From JBBSDP01 sp963754335 (GTDB lineage: Bacteria > Planctomycetota > Phycisphaerae > Tepidisphaerales > Tepidisphaeraceae): a stretch of 64,000 nucleotides of DNA. A program made the position numbers and the translations under genes. The notes under the pieces were generated by a model. It saw only the letters and a list, made by a program, of their open reading frames with translations. It was not told the DNA's origin and did not search any database. The stretch spans positions 806,001-870,000 of the forward strand of contig CAVWFQ010000003.1 in assembly GCA_963754335.1 (NCBI GenBank), read 5' to 3'. Positions 59,387 through 64,000 of the stretch are shown piece after piece; position 1 is the stretch's first letter, and the number at the start of each line of letters is the position of its first letter.

Positions 59387-60172
59387 TTATGACGGCTTGG
59401 GCACGGCTTCGGGATGGCAAATCGATTCGGGGCAATCGGTCACTTCCGTAAACCGGCTCTTGCCGCGCAGGAGCATTCCAATCCGCGGCTGACCGGTGAC
59501 GATTTCGATGGCGTCGGCGTCGGCGTAGCGAAAGAAGTAGGCCCGCCGCATTCGGTCGGTCTGGTTCCCACGGGACATGTGGAGCGCCGAAGCGTGAAAG
59601 AAGACGCACTCGCCGGCACGGAGGCGGAGAGGAATGGCACGATCCGCGCCATCGGGTTGTGCCTGGCGCTCGCCGGGTTTTCCGGAGCTGTGCTCGATTG
59701 CGCCGTTCCGATGACTGCCGGGGATGATCCAGAGGCAGCCATTACGCTCGTCCACATCGTCCAGCGCGAGCCAGCAGGAGATAGAGTTGTCCGGCGCGAG
59801 GGTGCCGTAGCCGTTATCCTGGTGCCATTGGAACGGGCTGTCGTCGCCGCGCTGCTTGAACGTGAGTTGATTGCTGGCGGCCTTGATGTTGGGACCGATC
59901 ATGCAGGTCATCGCATCGACCAGAGGGCTGCGATAGAGAATGTCGCGGATCAGCGGGCTGTCGCGATGCACGCCATTGAGCAGCGAATTGGCCAGCCAGC
60001 CGGCTCCCGGATCGAAATGTTTGCCGTGGGCCTGCCAAAGGCGATCGACCTCGTGTTGCACCGCTTCAAGTGACGTGCCGGTTAGCAGTGGCCCATAAAT
60101 CAAATAGCCCTGTTGGCGGTAGCGGGCTACGTCCTCGTCGCTCGCCGCGTGTGACTCGAAGTGAAGATTCAT
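59387..60172 (-). CDS. phytanoyl-CoA dioxygenase (PhyH) family protein
   Basis: 261 residues from ATG 60172 (AGGA 6 nt upstream). It is an Fe(II)/2-oxoglutarate oxygenase: ARYRQQGYLIYGPLLTG opening, facial-triad motif FQWHQDNGYG (His-x-Asp), the WLALDDVDERNGCLWIIPGSH block and the distal His in SALHMSRGNQTDRMRRAYFFRY with Arg for 2-oxoglutarate. Substrate unknown; homologues hydroxylate lipids or small polyketides. Confidence 0.9.
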   Translation of the reverse strand: MNLHFESHAASDEDVARYRQQGYLIYGPLLTGTSLEAVQHEVDRLWQAHGKHFDPGAGWLANSLLNGVHRDSPLIRDILYRSPLVDAMTCMIGPNIKAASNQLTFKQRGDDSPFQWHQDNGYGTLAPDNSISCWLALDDVDERNGCLWIIPGSHRNGAIEHSSGKPGERQAQPDGADRAIPLRLRAGECVFFHASALHMSRGNQTDRMRRAYFFRYADADAIEIVTGQPRIGMLLRGKSRFTEVTDCPESICHPEAVPKPS

Positions 60173-60201
60173 GTCATCCTGAATGTGATCGGGAACTATG
60201 C

Positions 60202-60230
60202 ACATTGGTCCGGCGACAAGTCGCGCGGCT
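60202..60230 (+). repeat. dispersed 29-bp repeat, second copy
   Basis: Matches 59057-59085 with three mismatches. Confidence 0.55.
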
Positions 60231-60295
60231 TCCTCTTTGGAGCGCGGTGCGACCTGCTGCGACGCCGGTCCAGTTTTGTTTCGGTTAGTCGCTTC

Positions 60296-61029
60296 CTAGA
60301 ACCATTGGTAAATCCCTGAGGCGGGGTTGAACCAGGCATGCATATCACCGATGTCGCGCCAGGCGACGTGACCGTCGATAAATAAAATGTTTCCGCCGGC
60401 GGCTTTAGTTGGGTCTTTGGCCCGCAGGTGGTTTGAGTTGAGGAAGTAAATTCCTGATTCAGTGTCGCCACCAAAGACACCTGTGAAATTACTTTGCTGC
60501 GAATCTCCGTCCGCAACCGTGGCGTCGGTGACGATTTCCACATCTGATGGATCAGCCACTTTGATATTGTCGATGAAAACTTTCGGGAGAATCAAAGGTT
60601 GAATCGCAGGAGATCGAGGCATCAGCCAGAAATAGCCGCTGACACAATAGGGGTCATCGTTTCCTTTGAAATTCCATAAGCCATCGTCATCCTTGACCGA
60701 ACCCGACGGGCAATAGAAGCAATCGCGCACCATTCCCGAGGCCACCAGCACGTCGCGCGTTTTGAGCGGCATGTCCCAAAGCCACGAAGAGGGGCCGACG
60801 AACACCGGCAATCGGCCATCGTGATCGAGCGCATAGGCCTGCAACGCGCATTTCCATTGTTGTGCAAGTGCGAGGCGCACTCCGTGCGCGAGGCATGCTC
60901 CCGCGCAACAGACAGGGCTGGGAGCAATACGGCCAACAGAACCGCGATGATGGCCACCACGATGAGAAGCTCGACGAGGGTAAAACCGGCGAAACGACGT
61001 CCAACGGATCTTTTTAACGAACGAATCAT
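60296..61029 (-). CDS. prepilin-like protein, one frameshift
   Basis: Start ATG 61029 (GGAG upstream): FAGFTLVELLIVVAIIAVLLAV, class III signal, then CASHL. The frame breaks near 60872-60882 and goes on with LAQQWKCALQAYALDHDGRLP to the stop at 60296. It has Cys in DCFYCPSGS and the C-terminal box GGNILFIDGHVAWRD, the DGHV motif shared with the other pseudopilins. It ends with NPASGIYQWF. Confidence 0.83.
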
Positions 61030-61374
61030 TGGCGTCTCCGTGGCAACGCGGAATATCGGGAAAACGAATCAGCCGCCGGCAGGTTGAACCCCCATCGAAT
61101 CGCCGATCAGATCCGCGATCCACATTGAGCGTAGCTCTCAGAATCGGGTGCGGCAATAGTCACGATCTGATTCGACGTCAAATCTGCGATCAGGGGCAAG
61201 TGTATCATCGGGTGATCTGACCCATAATGCGGAATGCGTTCTTCAAGATGCGAGCCATTCACGGTTCGTTTATGGGTCAATCGGATGACAATGCTGTCTT
61301 TCAGAGCGGCGTCCTTTAAGCGGCAGCACGACTCCGACGATGAAGATCGTGGTGGGGTGAAGGACTGCAATTTC
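61030..61374. other. shared 5' region of two divergent pilin-like genes
   Basis: Upstream of the pseudopilin at 61029 (minus) and the pilin at 61375 (plus). I see no convincing ORF, terminator or repeat. Promoters for both must lie here, but no clear consensus pair stands out. Confidence 0.4.
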
Positions 61375-61863
61375 ATGTTAACCCGTCGCGCTACCCGCTG
61401 TCATGCGTTCAGCCTGATCGAGCTTGTCATTGTCGTTGTGATTATCGCGATCATCGGGGCGATTGCGATTCCCAAGATGAGCCGCGGCGCTGCCGGGGCA
61501 AACGACTCGGCCCTGATCCAGGACCTGAGCACGATGCGCAGCGCCGTCGACCTTTACACGACTGAGCACAACGGCCTGCCGCCCAGCAACACCACGTCGG
61601 CCACGTTCATCTCCCAGCTTACGACCTACACCGACATCAACGGAGCCGCCGTGTCGACCAAAGACACAACGCACATTTACGGGCCGTATCTGAAGTCGTT
61701 GCCGAACCTTCCAGTTGGGACGAACAAAGGATTGAGCACCGTGACCGTGACAGGGCCGGTCGGGACTGGCAGCTTCGGCTGGTATTTCGACGGGACAACC
61801 ATCTGGGCGAACGATGTGGCATCGGATACGGATGTCGCGGGCGTCGCGTATAACACTTATTGA
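61375..61863 (+). CDS. type II secretion/type IV pilin-like protein (GspG-like)
   Basis: 162 residues from ATG 61375. The signal is CHAFSLIELVIVVVIIAIIGAIAIPKMS, with the Glu at +5 and a hydrophobic helix of GspG/pilin type, followed by NDSALIQDLSTMRSAVDLYTTEHNGLPPSN and a C-terminal part with DGTTIWAND. It differs from the DGHV pseudopilins and is closer to the major pseudopilin GspG. The partner secretion genes are not here. Confidence 0.85.
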   Translation: MLTRRATRCHAFSLIELVIVVVIIAIIGAIAIPKMSRGAAGANDSALIQDLSTMRSAVDLYTTEHNGLPPSNTTSATFISQLTTYTDINGAAVSTKDTTHIYGPYLKSLPNLPVGTNKGLSTVTVTGPVGTGSFGWYFDGTTIWANDVASDTDVAGVAYNTY

Positions 61864-61868
61864 ATTAT

Positions 61869-63101
61869 TCAATCAGCTCGTGTTGGCCACGGAGGGAAGC
61901 CAAGATCCAGGCCGTCGTGAAAGACGACGCCGATCTGTTCAAGCGATCCGTGCCGCCCGTTGTACCAGAGAAGCCATTTCCGGCCGTCGTAGACCGCGAA
62001 GGGCTTGTAGCACGCGTCGTGGTCCCATTGATCCTTGTCCGGGCGGACGATGGGATTTTCAGGCAGACGCTGCCAGTGGGTGATCCCGTCCTTCGAACGG
62101 GCGACGCCGATCTGGGCATGATCGACGTCGCGGAATCCGATGTAAAACATCAGATAGCCTTCGGCCTGAGGCACGACCTGGCAGGCGGTCACGCGCTCCT
62201 TCTCCCAATCGAGCTTTGGGTCGCCGCTGAAGATCGGGTTGCCCGCGTGCTTCGTCCAGGTGAGGCCGTCGGGGCTGGTGGCGTAGCCGATCGCGTTGGG
62301 CTCATATTGTTCGCCGCCGGAATACCACATTCGGAAGCTTTTGGATTCGGCGTCCCAGATCACATGCGGACACATGACGGCGACTTTCTCCCACGGCGCG
62401 TCGGCCGTCAGGACCGGCTTGTCGCTCATTCGCTTCCAGCTCTTTCCGTCGGCGCTTCTCGCGTAGCCAATTGATGATCGGCCGCCGGCCTGTCCGGTGT
62501 ACCACATGTGATATTCGTCGCCGCGCTTCAGCACGACCGGACGGTTCACCTCATCCTCCCACTTGCTCTCCTTATTCGGCGGCAAAGCGATCACCGGCGG
62601 CTCGCTCCAGCGAATGCCGTCCGGACTCTCCACGAGCGCGACACTCTGTTTCGGCCGCCAGGAGAGCCACATGCGATAATTGCCGGCCTCCTTTAGAACC
62701 GAAATATCGAAACACGTTCCGTATTTTCCGCCCATGACCGGATTGTGCTCGTACTTGACCCATCCCCCGGCGGTTTGGCTTTGGGCGGTTGTGACTGCGA
62801 CTGGTGTTAGATCTGGCGCTCCAAAAGTCGTCCCCCTCTCCCGGTACTCCGGGAGAGGGCGGGGGTGAGGGTTCGGCTCTTCGTGATCCGGGCAATCGAA
62901 GAGGGGGATGTTTTCCTGGAGAAAATCAGCCGCCGCGGAATTGGGGATGAACCCCGGATAAAGCTCGCGATCGTTGCAATTGAACCGTTCTACATCTTGG
63001 CGCAGATCGTCTGGCTTGAGGGCTGAAAAGTCCTGACTGCCGGAAGCCCGGACGCCCGCGGCCAAAAGAATCATTGCAGAAAGTGGGATCCACCGCCGCA
63101 T
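61869..63101 (-). CDS. mosaic exported protein: glycosidase N-terminal fragment, dispersed repeat, five-bladed propeller glycosidase-like domain
   Basis: 410 residues. Signal peptide (PLSAMILLAAGVRASG), then an N-terminal piece (FNCNDRELYPGFIPNSAAADF and LQENIPLFDCPDHE) that resembles the start of MGH1/GH63-like glycosidases. Next comes HPRPLPEYRERGT, encoded by a dispersed palindrome (62832-62872). From about residue 110 a GH43/GH130-like beta-propeller follows (GGWVKYEHNPVMGGKYGTCFD, NYRMWLSWR, YHMWYTGQAGGRSSIGYARS, NAIGYATSPDGLTWTKHAGNPI, KWLLWYNGRHGSLEQIG). Catalytic acids cannot be assigned with confidence. The fusion is in frame. Confidence 0.72.
   Translation of the reverse strand: MRRWIPLSAMILLAAGVRASGSQDFSALKPDDLRQDVERFNCNDRELYPGFIPNSAAADFLQENIPLFDCPDHEEPNPHPRPLPEYRERGTTFGAPDLTPVAVTTAQSQTAGGWVKYEHNPVMGGKYGTCFDISVLKEAGNYRMWLSWRPKQSVALVESPDGIRWSEPPVIALPPNKESKWEDEVNRPVVLKRGDEYHMWYTGQAGGRSSIGYARSADGKSWKRMSDKPVLTADAPWEKVAVMCPHVIWDAESKSFRMWYSGGEQYEPNAIGYATSPDGLTWTKHAGNPIFSGDPKLDWEKERVTACQVVPQAEGYLMFYIGFRDVDHAQIGVARSKDGITHWQRLPENPIVRPDKDQWDHDACYKPFAVYDGRKWLLWYNGRHGSLEQIGVVFHDGLDLGFPPWPTRAD
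62832..62872. repeat. dispersed palindrome inside a coding region
   Basis: CCCTCTCCCGGTACTCCGGG-type palindrome followed by a G-rich GGGTGAGGG tail. Copies at 63215-63254 and, inverted, at 63276-63320. Here it is read through as part of the 61869-63101 protein. Confidence 0.75.
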
Positions 63102-63891
63102 TGGGAACTCCGATACGAATCCTCGGGTGCTTCGTGCGCTCCGGGCGTTGGCGAATTGTGCAGAGAGGGCGGTTTCAGTTCAATCTTCGAGAGACTCGCC
63201 GAGTGCGTGGGGTTCCCCCTCTCCCAGTACTCTGGGAGAGGGTTGGGGTGAGGGCCGACTGTATCGGGCGGTGAAGACCCTCACCCCGCGCCCTCTCGCG
63301 GCGTACCGGGAGAGGGGGGAATTCTTTGGACCACCGAACCTGACACGCATTCGAGTGTGTAATTTGCCGGTTGTGGCGATTCGCGCGGTCGGTTTCGATT
63401 CCGACCGATCCGGATCTGCAAGCTGAAACAATCGAGCGAACAATGAGGGCGTCCTGCGTTGGCGAATGCACCGAAAAATTATTTTTTTAATTCACAGATT
63501 TGTGTGGCTTGCCGACGAAATTTTCGCAACCTTGTCACAACGGGCTTGAAGGAGGCTGACCTGCCTTGGCAGCGATGCGCCGTGAGTCGTGAGCGCGGGA
63601 TCAGGGTCATCGGGTTGCGGGCAAAAACGTAGATTGCTGGCGGCCTGGGAAATGCGTGCGGAGCTGGGTTCTATCGCCGAGGCGAAATCAGTTGCGTCGG
63701 CTCGTGCTTACACGTTTGATTGTTCGGATTGATCGCAATCGGTCTGGCCGATGCGCCGGGAGAATTTGCTGCGCGACGTGTCGGGACCGTTGCGCGATCG
63801 ATTGGGCCATTGTGCAGGAGGAACGTCAGTCATGCGTTCAAGCGTTCAGTCGCAAAAGCCGGAAACGTCAATCAAACACCCTGGAGATTAC
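63102..63891. other. 790-bp intergenic stretch with repeats
   Basis: Holds two repeat copies (63215-63254, 63276-63320). The rest is AT-richer near 63470-63500 (TTATTTTTTTAATT), which could be a promoter or spacer. No credible gene. Confidence 0.45.
63215..63320. repeat. two inverted copies of the dispersed palindrome
   Basis: CCCTCTCCCAGTACTCTGGG (from 63217) with a GGGTGAGGG tail, and the complement of the same pattern with GTACCGGGAGAGGG at 63303-63316. Same family as the copy inside the glycosidase-like gene. Confidence 0.7.
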
Positions 63892-64000
63892 ATGCAATCG
63901 TTCAACTGGCTTTATCGTCGTTCGTCGAACCTTCGGAATAAGCCTTTTCACCGTCGAATCGCTGGATTCGATCTGGATCGTCTCGAGAGCCGTCTTCTCT
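63892..64000 (+). CDS. start of an LEPR-XLL surface protein (cut by window edge)
   Basis: 36 residues from ATG 63892 (TGGAG 6 nt upstream). After an Arg-rich opening comes FDLDRLESRLL, the LEPR-XLL motif (x-x-LE-x-R-x-LL) found at the N-terminus of very large, presumably surface-displayed planctomycete proteins. The rest is outside the window. Confidence 0.75.
   Translation, partial: MQSFNWLYRRSSNLRNKPFHRRIAGFDLDRLESRLL

Overview
The window looks like a chromosomal contig from a Planctomycetes bacterium, most likely of the Phycisphaerae. The evidence is five orphan prepilin-like proteins with the planctomycete-style N-terminal motif GFTLVELLVVIGIIAVL, a PEP-CTERM exported protein, a MoxR/DUF58/VWA/coiled-coil membrane cluster, two terpenoid-cyclase-fold repeat proteins, an NPCBM protein, a Uma2 protein and, at the right edge, the start of an LEPR-XLL surface protein (LDRLESRLLF). 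Gene order is mixed, with short operons on both strands and many dispersed palindromic repeats between genes. No phage, integrase island, insertion sequence or CRISPR was seen.

Layout: 1-0.4 kb aldose 1-epimerase (cut by the window edge); 0.7-1.7 kb XerC/D recombinase; 1.8-4.3 kb two small unknowns and a membrane protein; 4.4-10.6 kb phosphodiester-glycosidase-like protein, prepilins, PEP-CTERM protein, inositol-phosphate synthase, TlyA-like methylase; 10.9-13.9 kb odd acyl-carrier/zinc-ribbon protein, Gfo/Idh oxidoreductase, quinone reductase; 14.1-29.6 kb one long co-directional cluster (MoxR, small protein, DUF58, two VWA membrane proteins, a ~1,400-residue coiled-coil protein, a tandem pair of terpenoid-cyclase-fold proteins, NPCBM protein); 29.9-35.5 kb prepilin, metallopeptidase, DUF433, ilvC, hemB, histidine phosphatase, Uma2; 35.5-40 kb leuA with its attenuator, acylphosphatase, LutB/LutC-like pair; 40-48 kb GDSL-like esterase, ABC ATPase plus partner, Gfo/Idh, GGDEF-EAL protein, tRNA-Sec; 48.2-54.8 kb PTS IIA, QueC-like, DAHP synthase with its attenuator, GNAT, PAP2, acs, adenylate kinase; 55-58 kb ftsK and dut; 59.4-64 kb PhyH oxygenase, prepilins, mosaic glycosidase, LEPR-XLL protein.

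The most interesting signals are regulatory. Two unannotated leader peptides precede amino-acid pathway genes: a leucine-rich one before leuA (37308-37183, minus) and an aromatic-rich one before the DAHP synthase (49518-49592, plus). Each is followed by a terminator hairpin with a T-tract and by alternative pairing segments that fit classical ribosome-mediated attenuation. In both, the predicted transcription start falls within a few bases of the peptide start codon. At least five other genes have a -10 hexamer exactly 6 nt before the start codon, which suggests that leaderless mRNAs are common here. A tRNA-Sec gene (anticodon UCA) shows that the organism probably makes selenoproteins.

About 22 reading-frame breaks in about 19 genes, including essential ones (ftsK, hemB, leuA), many of them at G/C runs, suggest that the assembly carries uncorrected single-base indels. 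I therefore annotate these as single CDSs and give the break positions.
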